From Fagopyrum homotropicum (taxonomy: Eukaryota > Streptophyta > Magnoliopsida > Caryophyllales > Polygonaceae): 64,000 bases of DNA. Where the stretch lies: assembly GCA_033239125.1 (NCBI GenBank), contig BSWB01000004.1, positions 32,795,501-32,859,500 on the forward strand, written 5' to 3'. Position 1 is the stretch's first letter. The number at the start of each line of letters is the position of its first letter. The notes under the pieces were generated by a model. That model saw nothing but the letters and a program-made list of their open reading frames with translations, did not search any database and was not told the origin of the DNA. A program made the translations under genes and the position numbers. Positions 47,909 to 59,400 of the stretch are shown in pieces.

Positions 47909-48529
47909 ACCTAGATGTAACCTTTTGTTTTATTTTATGTTGTCATGCTTGACTTTATTTCATGGTTTAAGACCACTTTAGTTGGGTTTCTTTCAGCCAC
48001 GTTTTTGGAACCTTGGAGATCTAATGTGGTCGGCCATATGAATGGTTTTTAGGCCATTTATTGCTTGAAGTTGTTGGTTGAAAGACCCTAGGCTTTCCTT
48101 CATTTAGTATCCAACTCTTGAACTACTTGTAAGCTATTATTGTAGGGAGTTGGTGCTGAATTTTTCAGCCATATAAGGCCATCTCCTACCCACGTTTTTA
48201 ATCAGAATATAGAGTTGAGTTCAATCGAAGTTGTGTTTTCACTTTAAAGCAAAACAAACCTAGAGACTAAGGTGAGAGGCCAAGGTTTCGAAACCCACAA
48301 GGTGAGAGGCTGAGTGGTGTCCTTACGGTGCGAGGCTAGGAGGACAAAGGAGGTCTAATTTCCGAAGTGAGATTCCGAGGAAAGAAGAACTCGAGCCAAG
48401 GAGATCCAAGGTGCGAGGCTGGACGATTCCTTGCTTGGCATATCCCTATAAAATCGAAAATACACAAAAGAAATCGACGGAGGAGCAACACCGGCGGGTC
48501 CTTGCTTTCAACGGACGAAGAGCGCATCA
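47707..48529 (+). repeat. 3' LTR of CRM element P
   Basis: 823 bp; it ends GCGCATCA directly before CGGGT. It shares that end with the fragment at 32988-33810. Confidence 0.92.
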
Positions 48530-51500
48530 CGGGTGCATTACATAACCCAAATGGCATCCTCCTATATGCAAAAGTACCCCATGGACATGTAAATGTGGTT
48601 TTCTCTTGGTCATCGGGGTGGATAGGGATTTGGAAGAATCCACTATAGCCATCTAAATAGCAAAAATGAGAATGTTGAGCTAACCTCTCTAGCATTTGGT
48701 CAATGAAAGGGAGAGGGAAGTGATCTTTCCTAGAGGCCATGTTCAACTTCCTATAGTCAATACACATCCTCCATCCCGTAACCGTCCTAGTTGGGATTAG
48801 TTCATTGTTCTCATTAGTCACTACGGTCATCCCACCCTTCTTAGGAACTACATGAACGGGACTAACCCACTTACTATCCGAAATAAGGTAAATAATTCCC
48901 GCATCTAGCAACTTAATAATCTCCTTTTTGACTACCTCTTTCATTATAGGATTTAGTCTTCTTTGATGTTCAATAGAGGGTTTATAGTTATCTTCCATCA
49001 ATATCTTATGCATGCACAAAGAAGGTTTTATGCCAACAAGGTCATCAATAGTATAGCCAATGGCTTTCCTATGCAATCTTAGCTCATGCAACAACTTAGC
49101 AAGTTCATCATCACTCAAGCATGCATTCACAATCACCGGATATGTAGAATTATCACCAAGAAAAGCATACTTTAAATGAGAGGGGAGGGGTTTGAGTTCA
49201 AGTTTAGGAGGACCTTTATCGAGTGGAGACGATCCAAATAACGTTGGATGAGATGAATCCAAAGCAAATGAAGACCCTTCAAGGCTCCTTGAAGCTTGAC
49301 CATCATCAAGAGCTGCTCCTGGGAGAACCACGGCTGAATCCACGGATCTTGACACATCCACGGCCGTGGAAGTTGCCAAGCTTGCTCGTTGGAGCTTTCC
49401 AGAGAGTTCTACGGCCGTGGAACACATTCCACGCCCGTGGAACTTACAGGTGTTCAATACACCTTCGTGGTCTTCAATTTGAGCTCTTGTCTCCTTTTCT
49501 AGTGCTTCCAAGGCCTTGATCTCTTCATTGTAAGCCTCCTCAACACCTTCCTCCATCAAACTCAAGGAAAGAACCTTCTCCAACGGGTCCTTGATCAAGA
49601 TCGAGCTTACAACTTCTCTAGACTCCTCTTGCTCGACTATGTTGAATACATCTTCATCAAGGGTTGGCCCTTTCATCATTGTGGACAACTTGAACTTGAT
49701 GTTCTCTTCTCACTTTTTGAAAGAGAGAGTTCCATTCTTGCAATCCACTAGGCATCCGGAAGTGGCTAGGAAGGGTCTTCCTAAGGTGATGGGAACCGGA
49801 TAGTCCGCCGGAATATCCAAGACAACAAAATCAATTGGCACATAGAACCTTCCTAATTGCACCGCGATATCTTCTAAGATTCCAACCGGGTGAGTGATAG
49901 AACGGTCCGCCATATAGAGGGTTATCTTGACCGGTTTCGGCTCTCCTAGCCCAACCTTGTTGCAAAGTGCAAGCGGTATGATGCTTACACTTGCCCCAAG
50001 ATCACAAAGGGCTTCATACTTCACATCTCCCACTCCAATTGGGACAAAAAAGGAACCCGGATCTCTTAGCTTGGGAGGCATCTCCTCCTTCATTGTTTGG
50101 ATCAATTCCGAGGACATCTTTGTCATTCTTATTTCCCCATACTCCTCCAACTTCCTTTTGTTGGAGAGTATCTCCTTCAAGAACTTGCCATATGCCGGCA
50201 TTCCTAAAATAGCATCCATGAACGGAATATTTATATGCAATTTAGACATTAGTTCAAGGAATTTACCAAAGTGATTGTCCAAGCGAGCTCTTTCTCGTGA
50301 TTGTGTGAACGGTAGTGGTGGTTTGTATGGAGGTGGTGCCACATAGGTTGGCTCTACATCCTTGCTCTTTCCTCCATCTTCTTGAAATATCTCTTCTTCT
50401 ACCACTAGTTGCTTTCCCTTAGCATTTTCCTTGGGCAAGAGATCCTTCATGCTCAACCCGCTCCTTGTAGTAATAGCCAACACTTGGCCTCTTGGGTTGT
50501 CTTCAGTCCTTCCGGGAAGCTTTCCCGGATCTCTATGGGCTTCACCCGCCTTTTGGAACACTTGTGCTTCCAACACCTTTTGAGCCTTAGAAATAGAAGT
50601 CACCGTGCTCTCAAGACCACTCAACCTACCAAGCAATTGTTCAAACATCATTTCGGTCCTATCCTTTGGAGGTTGAGTAAATCCGGGTGGAGGTTCTTGT
50701 GAAGCTTTTGGTGGTGGAGTTGTGCTTGTGGAAGCGGGAGGGTTCAAGGCTCCATCCGGGTTAGAATAGGAAAACCCGGGATGGTTGTGGTTGGGCCGGT
50801 AATTGTTGAATTGCCGGTTGTTGTTGAAGTTCCTTGGGCCTTGGTAGTTGTTGTAATTGCCCCTTCCCATGTAATTGACATCTTCCTCCTTGGAAGACAA
50901 GTTCGCTTGCACTTGCTCTTGAGGTGTTGCTTGGTTCTTCAAAGTTGTAGCACACAACTCTCTCAAAGACTTCAATTCATTGTTGATGGCATCAAGCTTG
51001 AAATTGCTCATGGTGACTTCACTCACCTCATATGCTCCCGCCTTTCTCCCTTCACTCTTCCTATGGGAGTATTTCTCAATCACTAGAGCTTGTTTCTCCA
51101 CAAACTCCCAAGCTTCATCCACATGCTTCTCCATGAAAGTTCCACCGGAAAGAGATTGAAGCTTGAATTGACTATCTTCATCAAGTCCCTTGAAGTAGAT
51201 TTCCAATAGCTCAATTTTTGGTATACCATGGTGTGGACAATCTAGGAGAAGATCTTTGAACCTCTCCCAAGACTTGAATAAACTCTCTCTATCCTTCATC
51301 ACGAAGGCATTGATCTTCCCTCTTAATTCGGTAGTCTTGGAAGGTGGGAAGAACTTAGTCAAAAACTCGGTTGTCATCTCCTCCCAAGTACTAACTCCCC
51401 CTTGTGGAATAGATTGATACCAAACCAAGGCTTTATCCTTAAGAGAGAAGGAGAAAGCCCTATGCTTATGGTTGTTGTTCTCCAATCTTGGCGGTCTAAG

Positions 51501-51941
51501 AGTCTCCATCAAAATCTCATAGTTCATCAAGTGTTGATGAGGAGACTCTCCTTCCATCCCTCCAAATTGATTATGCCGGATCATTTGTAGAACTTGAGGG
51601 CGGAGCTCATAGTTGTGGGTTGCGGGATCTCCTAAGTTCACACCCGGACGGTGTGCTCTTTGTGCCAGATCCATGCATCTCCCTAATGTTTTTGGCTCTT
51701 CAATAGCAATGGGGACAACCCTAACATTCGCCGCCGGCTGCGGTTGTGGTGGTGGAGGAGGTGGAGGTTGTTGACGATTAAGCTCTCCTTGTACAAGGGC
51801 TTGCCTAATCTCATCAATCTCCCTCCTAGTAGCTTCTTGCCTCTCATTGGCAAGTCTCCTTTCTTCCTCCAAGAGCTCATCTCTTAGCCTTATTTGCTCT
51901 AAACCCTCATCCAATTCAGCTTGGAGATCTCTTCCGGCCAT
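48530..51941 (-). pseudogene. Athila B gag, protease and RT start
   Basis: Continuation of Athila B right of P. Gag plus protease is open for 743 codons (51941 to a TGA at 49710-49712, where the sister copies have a sense codon). The protease-RT part follows to the insertion point (48530-49688 open). Gag contains the FSLKDKALVWYQS and ERFKDLLLDCPHHG blocks, an Asn-rich stretch in place of a CCHC knuckle, and a protease with DLGAS at the active site. CCACGGCCGTGG-type words occur in the protease-RT linker (49325-49445). Confidence 0.88.
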
Positions 51942-52154
51942 CTCTTTTTCCTATTTAATGCTCTTGGATCTAAATCTAAGGGTTTTCTCCGGTTCGGGAT
52001 CGAATGGAGCTAAATCCTTGCCACGAGATCTTTGCATACACCTAAAGAGTGAGAGATGTCCAGAAAATCAAAGACACAAACCAAAGAGAGATCAAAAGCA
52101 ACAAGAAAGATCTACACTATAAACAATCACAAAATAGACTCAATCTAGACCTAG

Positions 52155-52172
52155 TCCCCGGCAACGGCGCCA
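52155..52172 (-). other. Primer-binding site, tRNA-Asp type (Athila B)
   Basis: Same 18 bases as at 35568-35585, 6 bp from the third LTR. Confidence 0.93.
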
Positions 52173-52178
52173 AAAACT

Positions 52179-52965
52179 TGTTCACTTCTAGGAATAGATG
52201 TGCAAAAGTCTTACAATTTATAAACTCGTTATATTTCTCCTAACTCCTAGCGAACCCGCAGTGTACGGGACATTTGTATTAGGGATAGTATTCCGAGGTC
52301 GAACACAAAGACTAAGGTGAGATTGATTCGACTAGTGATCAAGTTTGGTGAAGATCTAGTCTAAGAAAAGGGAAGAGAATAACGAAATGAAAATCTAAAT
52401 GTTTTTGGTGGGTTTTTAGGTGATCAATTAAAGATCACAAATCATGCCAAACGAACAATAAACTATGCTAACAAATCAACACAAAGAAACTAGTTAAAAC
52501 GAGACGTAGATCAAAGATAAAAAGGCGGATTGTAGGGGTTGGAAATTCCGGTTATGGCATAGGACTCAAGCTATCTAATCATCCCTTGGATTAACTATGA
52601 TATGTTGGGAGTGAGTGTTTCTAGATTGGGATCAATCACCGGGTAGGTCTCATGGTCCACTAGTCCGTCCCTAAGATCTCATCACTGGGTAAGTCTCTAA
52701 GAACCTAAGGGAAGGAATTCTACACAAACCGGATTGTTGTCTAGGGATCTAACCTATCCTCACCGGGTAAGTCTCGAAAGGGTTTGTCCTAAACAACTAT
52801 CCTAGCACACTTAGTCCAATGGCGGCTTATGAGGCTCACCACTACCTAGGATTTGTTATCTTTGAAATCTAAGAGTAAGAATCACTGGGTAGGTCTCTTC
52901 CAACACTTAGTTGCTAACACTAGGTCACCCTAGGGTAGATTTAACTCAACAAACACTAGGATTTC
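52179..52965 (-). repeat. Athila B: 5' LTR, interrupted by element C
   Basis: 787 bp that match the first part of the other two LTRs. It stops after ATTTC (52961-52965), where the intact LTRs continue AACATTCTAAC. The remainder should lie beyond the window, after element C. Confidence 0.92.
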
Positions 52966-54797
52966 TGTTACGCTCAGGATGTCTGATACGCAATGGGTTT
53001 TAAATTTATATTCTCGTTATATTTATCCTAACTCCTAGCGAACCCGCAGTGTACGGGACGTTTGTAGTTGGGATAGTATTCCGAGGTCGAACACAAAGAC
53101 TAAGGTGAGATTGATTTGATTTATGATTAAGTCTAGTGAAGATCTAGGTTAAGAAAAGAGGGGGAAATAAAGAAATGATAATCTCAATGTTTTTGGTGGG
53201 TTTTTAAGTGATCAATCAAGGATCACTAAGCATGCAAAATGAACAATCAACTAAACTACGAATTAACACAAACAAACAGACTAAAATACGAGATATAGAC
53301 CAAAGATAGAAAAGCGGATTCTAGGGGTTGGAAGTTTTGGTTATGGCATAGAACTCAAGCTATCTAATCGTTCCTTGGATTAACTATGATATGTTGGGGT
53401 TAAGTGTTTCTGGATTGGGATCAATCACCGGGTAGGTCTCATGGTCCACTAGGCCATCCCTAAAGTCTCATCACCGGGTAAGTCTCTAAGAACCTAAGGG
53501 ATGGAATTCTACACAAACCGGATGGTTACCTAGAGATCTTTCCTATCCTTACCGGGTAAGTCTCGGAAGGGTTAGTCCTAAACAACCATCCTAGCACACT
53601 TAATCCAATGGCGGCTTATGAGGCTCACCAGTACCTAGGGTTTGTCATCTTTGAGATCTAAGAGCAAGGATTACCGGATAAGTCTTTCCTAACACTTAGT
53701 TGCTAACACTAGGTCACCCTAGGATAGATTTAACTCAACAAACACTTAGGATTTCAACATTCTAACAATCTATGACTAGATCCATCGAACCAGGTAAGAT
53801 CACGGTTTGTTCTACCTTTCCACGGCCGTGGTTTGGCAAGAACTGGCCGTGATTCCTACCAGAAACTACGTTCATGCACACAAGTCATCCAAGGGCAAAT
53901 CTAAGTCCATCCTATCATAGCCCTAGCCATAACCATCCTTTCCTTACCCTAGAACCACATCTATTTAGCCTAAAACATACATAATAGAAATCGAAACAAT
54001 CAAACATAAAATCATGGCATCCATTTGCAAGATAATGAAGAGAAATAGATAAACAAGTGAACTAAAACAAAACCAAGCTGAAAATGGAATTAGAATAACT
54101 CACAATCCTTCTTAAAGAAGGTTCAAATGGTTCATACAACTCTAGAAATTGAATCCGAAATTCTTCACTACAAAAGCTCTCTAGGTCTATCAATGGTGTG
54201 TCTTCTCCTCTTCCAATCAAGCTCTTCTCCAATGGTGGTTTTCTTCTACCTCCTTCTTCCAAAGAATCTTCTTGTTGAGAGAATATTTTGATTGGATGTT
54301 AGTAGATAATGGAGAGTTGCTCCAAGATGCTTCTCACAGCCAATGCAGGACCACTTTTATACAACAACTTTGCAAGAGCTGGCCAAGAGATCGTGGCACA
54401 GCTGTCACGAAAACCTGGCAAAAACCACGGGCATTTCCACGGCCGTGGAGTGTCAGTGAACCGTGATTTTGTGTTTCAGCTTTGCCTTTGATCATTAAGC
54501 TTCGATTTGGTGCATGGCTTGTGTTGGTAAGATTCCATGAGTCCTCCCTAGCCTTTAGCTTGCATCCTAATGAGTCCGAGGATGTGTCACCTAGATGAAC
54601 GATCCTCAAACGTGTCGTTTTAGCTCCTAAATCTCCCAAAATACCTACAAAACATTGCACAAGTCCGTGTAGACGTCTATCTCGACAAAATACATGAATT
54701 GGGTGCAAACGTCGTGAACTAGTGTTAAACCATGCATGAATGAGCGAGAAATCTATCGAAATGATTACCTAAACCTAAGTCATAAATCGTGTTATCA
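52966..54797 (-). repeat. Element C: left (3') LTR
   Basis: 1832 bp; it ends GTGTTATCA (+ strand) where A/B have GTGTTAACA. Palindrome clusters are at 53791-53852 and 54425-54467, the four-copy array at about 53427-53686 and the hairpin at 53043-53057. Confidence 0.92.
54351..54361 (-). promoter_or_regulatory. TATA box of element C left LTR
   Basis: TATAAAAGTGG on the minus strand; the same word is at 63753-63763 in the 5' LTR, where it would drive element transcription. Confidence 0.65.
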
Positions 54798-56474
54798 AAA
54801 TACCCCATACTTAAGGTTTGCTCGTCCCCGAGCAAATTCTCAACTATAGACTACGAGATAACATGATTTATGTATGCAGAAAAATGGCAAAATCTTTTTG
54901 GGTTTGTGCTTCTACTATTGGATCACCTTCATAGTCATGTTTAATGGCAAAGGATAAGCAATCATGCATCAAATAAATGAAGGCATGGAAAGACGATTGC
55001 ACTTAACTCGAAAGTATGCATGAAATGTAAAGATGAAGAAGTCAAGAAGATCAAGAGTACATCCAATCTAAATCACTAAGTCTTACAAACATGCAAATAG
55101 GTCATAAGGTCTTGTGAAATAAAAGGCCAAGAAATGTAGTTACTAGGTGGGGATTTTCTAGGTTATGTGATGCTAATCCGGGAATGGAACTAACTCCACA
55201 ATCTTGTCCTCGATCAACTTCCCTCTAGTGCATATTTTTCTCTATCTTTTCTTTTTCTTTTTTTTTCTTTCGCTTATTTTTGAGACAATGACATTGGTGT
55301 ACAAAAGCCGAAACCTTGGTGATTAGCCATCCTAGGGCTTTTTCTATTTTTCGAGGTGCATCCACACCGGGCACACATACCAAGGCTCGTTAGGGCTAAC
55401 GGTTTATTTGACTTTGGCAAGGCACCAACAACCGATTATGTGAACTGTACCGAGTTACTTGTCATTTAAACCAACGCCCCCAAACCTATATTTTTGGCTA
55501 CACTTTCACAACGAATTCAGCATTTTATTCATGACATTCTTTTATCAACACCTTCACCCCACACCTTGCTTTTCACACACATCAACACACTAACATGCTC
55601 CTATTCCCGGATGGGACAAAAGAGGTCAAATTTATCTCAATTGAGGTGCTCAAACAATCATGATCAAGATGAGAAGTAGAGAGAGGTGAATTGCCTCATT
55701 CATTCCTAGATGGTATGCAAGAACTATCATGTAATTTCGACTTTCAATACTCAATCCATCCTAGGCAAACATCATGATCACAAATCATCCATGGAATTCA
55801 AGAGAAGTACTTCAAGTCCACATATGCATTCATTAATTCAACACATAAGGCCATCCATAGCCAATCCACAAGACAAGATTCATCATTAGGGTCATATCCA
55901 AGCCTAGAAAGCACAAAATTTTTTTAAAATTTTCTGATTTTTATGGGATTTTCGAAATGAGTATATACAATGCAAGACATGTGAAGATTTTAAACTATCC
56001 TAGATGCTCATCATGCAAAGGATCATGCAAACCCCACCCCATACTTAGAAACACGTTGTCCCCAATGTGTAAATGAAGTAAAGAAGAGTGAAAGAAGGTT
56101 CTCACAATGTAGAAATGGTTTGCTATGGTATTTGGGATTCTCAAGTAGAATTGATGTTGGATGATCCTATCAACCATGGTAGAGAGCTCTAAGTGTTCAT
56201 CAAGGCGTCGGGACCCGCGCTAGGCACCGCTAGCCGTCCAAGTTCCGCGTCCGCTCCACCCATAATTGATGAGGGGTTCATCATCATCATTCATATGTCA
56301 AGCAAGGCTTCCAATGCCACTAATGTTCTAGCACACACACTAAGCACACGAAACACACATAAAATTAGAAAACTCTAAAACAAAAACAAAACGAGAAAGG
56401 AAAAACGTTACCAATGGGTTGCCTCCCACCAAGCGCTTCTTTAAGGTTATTAGCTTGACCAAACTCGGGGGCGT
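54798..56474 (-). other. Element C: polypurine tract and 3' noncoding region
   Basis: No env-like frame. It contains the block 56206-56294 that is identical in all three Athila copies, with a possible 24-codon sense frame (56220-56294) starting ATG. Confidence 0.75.
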
Positions 56475-59400
56475 CTACTCAAGGTAAAGTGGGGCAATCA
56501 TATCCACCGGAGCTCCCGGGATATACTTCTTCAACCATTGCCCATTCACCTTAAAGTTTTCACAATGCTCCCGTCCTATCTCAATAGCACCATGGGGAAA
56601 GATCTTCTTCACCACATATGGTCCGGTCCTTCTTGATTTGAGCTTTCCGGGAAAGAGCCGCAGCCTTGAGTTGAAGGGAAGGACAAGGTCTCCTTTACAC
56701 AACTCCTTGGGGATGATCCTCTTGTCATGCCACCGCTTGGTCCTCTCCTTGTAGATCCGGGCATTCTCGTATGCATCCAACCGGATCTCCTCAAGTGCGT
56801 TCATATCAAGCAACCTCTTCTCTCCGGCCTTTTTGAGATCAAAATTTAGCCACTTGATGGCCCAATGCGCTCTATGCTCTATTTCTACCGGAAGGTGGCA
56901 AGACTTGCCATAGACCAACTTGTAAGGAGTGGTGCCAATTGGTGTCTTGAAAGCGGTTCTATATGCCCACAAGGCATCATTGAGCTTCATAGCCCAATCC
57001 TTTCTAGTTCTAGATACCGTCTTCTCGAGAATGGCCTTTATCTCCCAGTTGGAGATCTCCACTTGGCCACTAGTTTGGGGATGGTAAGGTGTTGCCACCT
57101 TATGAGTCACCCCATACTTAGCCAAAAGTGCGCCAAAGTTCCTATTGGTGAAGTGCTTCCCTCCATCACTTATGATCACCCTTGGTGTTCCAAACTTAGG
57201 AAAGATCACTTGGTTGAAGAACCGCACCACAACCTTGGCGTCATTTGTTGGAGAAGCGATTGCCTCCACCCAACTTGATACATAATCAACCGCCAATAGG
57301 ATGTAGAGGTTGCCACATGAAGAAGGGAATGGTCCCATGAAGTCCACACCCCATACATCAAATATTTCCACCTCTTGTATGTTGTTCAAAGGCATCTCAT
57401 TCCTCCTTGAGATGTTGCCCGTCCTTTGGCAAGCATCACAAGCTACCACAAAGCTTTGCACATCCTTGAACAAACTTGGCCAAAAGAAATCCGATTGCAA
57501 CACCTTCGCACATGTCTTGTGGGAGCTAGCATGCCCTCCACATGACAAGGAATGACAATGGCGGATCACACTCTCCACTTCATCCTCCGGTATGCATCTT
57601 CTAAACATTCCATCCGGCCCTCTCTTGAACAAAAGTGGCTCGCTCCAATAGTAATGCCTCACATCTTTGAAGAACTTCTTCCTTTGGGCATATGTCAAAC
57701 CGGGAGGCACTTCCTCACACACTAAGTAGTTCACAATGTCGGCAAACCATGGCTTGCTTCCTCTAGACACTTGGAACAAGCATTCCTCCACCATTTGCAA
57801 TTGCTCATCCCGGAACGAGTCATCAATCGGGATGTCATCTCTTTCAAGTTCCAATGGTGGGAGTCTACTAATGTGATCCGCCACGGAGTTCTCGTATCCC
57901 TTCTTGTCCCGGATTTCCAAATCAAACTCTTGTAGAAGAAGGATCCACCGAATCAACCTAGGCTTTGCATCCTTCTTGGTAAGTAGATAATGGATCGCAG
58001 CATGATCCGTATAAACTATGACCTTCGCTTCAACAAGATATGAGCGGAACTTCTCAAAGGCATACACAACCGTTAGCAACTCCTTCTCGGTGGTAGCATA
58101 ATTGATTTGGGCATCATCTAGCGTCTTGCTAGCATAATAAATGGCATGAGTGCGTGCATCTTTCCTTTGCCCCAAAACAGCCCCGACGGCTACATCGCTT
58201 GCATCACACATGATCTCAAATGGTAAACTCCAATCCGGAGGTTGCATGATAGGTGCGGAGATCAAGGCGTTCTTCAACCTACAAAAAGCCTCAAGACAAT
58301 CTTTGGAAAAGACAAAATCAACATCCTTTATTAGTAGGTTAGTGAGAGGCTTAGAAATTTTAGAGAAGTCTTGAATAAACCTCCGGTAAAAACCGGCATG
58401 CCCTAAGAAACTCCTTACCCCTTTCACCGAGGTAGGTGGTGACAACTTCTCTATCGTTTCAATCTTGGCCCTATCAACCTCAATGCCACGGTTAGACACC
58501 AAGTGTCCTAACACAATACCTTCACTTACCATGAAGTGGCATTTTTCCCAATTTAAGACAAGATTTGTCTCCTCACATCTTTGCAATACTAATGACATGT
58601 TAGCCAAGCAATTATCAAAGGAAGAACCATAAACAGAGAAATCATCCATGAACACTTCCATGATATTTTCAATATATTCCGAAAAGATAGCCATCATACA
58701 CCTTTGGAAGGTGGCGGGTGCATTATACAACCCAAATGGCATTCTCCTATATGCAAAAGTACCCCATGGACATGTAAAGGTGGTTTTCTCTTGGTCATCA
58801 GGGTGGATAGGGATTTGGAAGAATCCACTATAGCCATCTAAATAGCAAAAATGAGAGTGTTGAGCTAACCTCTCTAGCATTTGGTCAATGAAGGGGAGAG
58901 GGAAGTGATCTTTCCTAGAGGCCATGTTCAACTTCCTATAATCAATGCACATCCTCCACCCCGTAACCGTCCTAGTTTGGATTAGTTCATTGTTCTCATT
59001 AGTCACTACGGTCATCCCACCCTTCTTAGGCACTACATAAACGGGACAAACCCACTTACTATCCGAGATTGGGTATATAATCCCCGCATCTAGTAACTTA
59101 ATGATTTCCTTTTTGACTACCTCTTTCATTATAGGATTCAATCTCCTTTGATGTTCAATAGAGGGTTTGTGGTTATCTTCCATCATTATCTTATGCATGC
59201 ACAAAGAAGGCTTAATGCCAACCAAATCATCAATTGTATAGCCTATGGCTTTCCTATGCAATCTTAGCTCATGCAACAACTTAGCAAGTTCATCATCACT
59301 CAAGCATGCATTCACAATCACCGGATATGTAGAATCAACACCAAGGAAAACATACTTTAAATGAGAGGGGAGGGGTTTGAGTTCAAGTTTAGGAGGACCT

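Larger units (their letters stand above)
41340..48529 (+). mobile_element. CRM-clade chromovirus P, complete structure
   Basis: 7190 bp with two 823-bp LTRs (41340-42162 and 47707-48529) that start TGATGTG and end CATCA, a tRNA-Met primer site, gag, pol and a polypurine tract. Flanked by CGGGT on both sides (41335-41339, 48530-48534). The uninterrupted target is visible at 28900 (copy A) and 58715 (element C). Integrase coding runs about 200 bp into the 3' LTR and ends with a TRARAR motif, as known for centromeric CRM elements. Roughly a dozen differences between the LTRs by eye. Coding capacity is lost. Confidence 0.92.
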
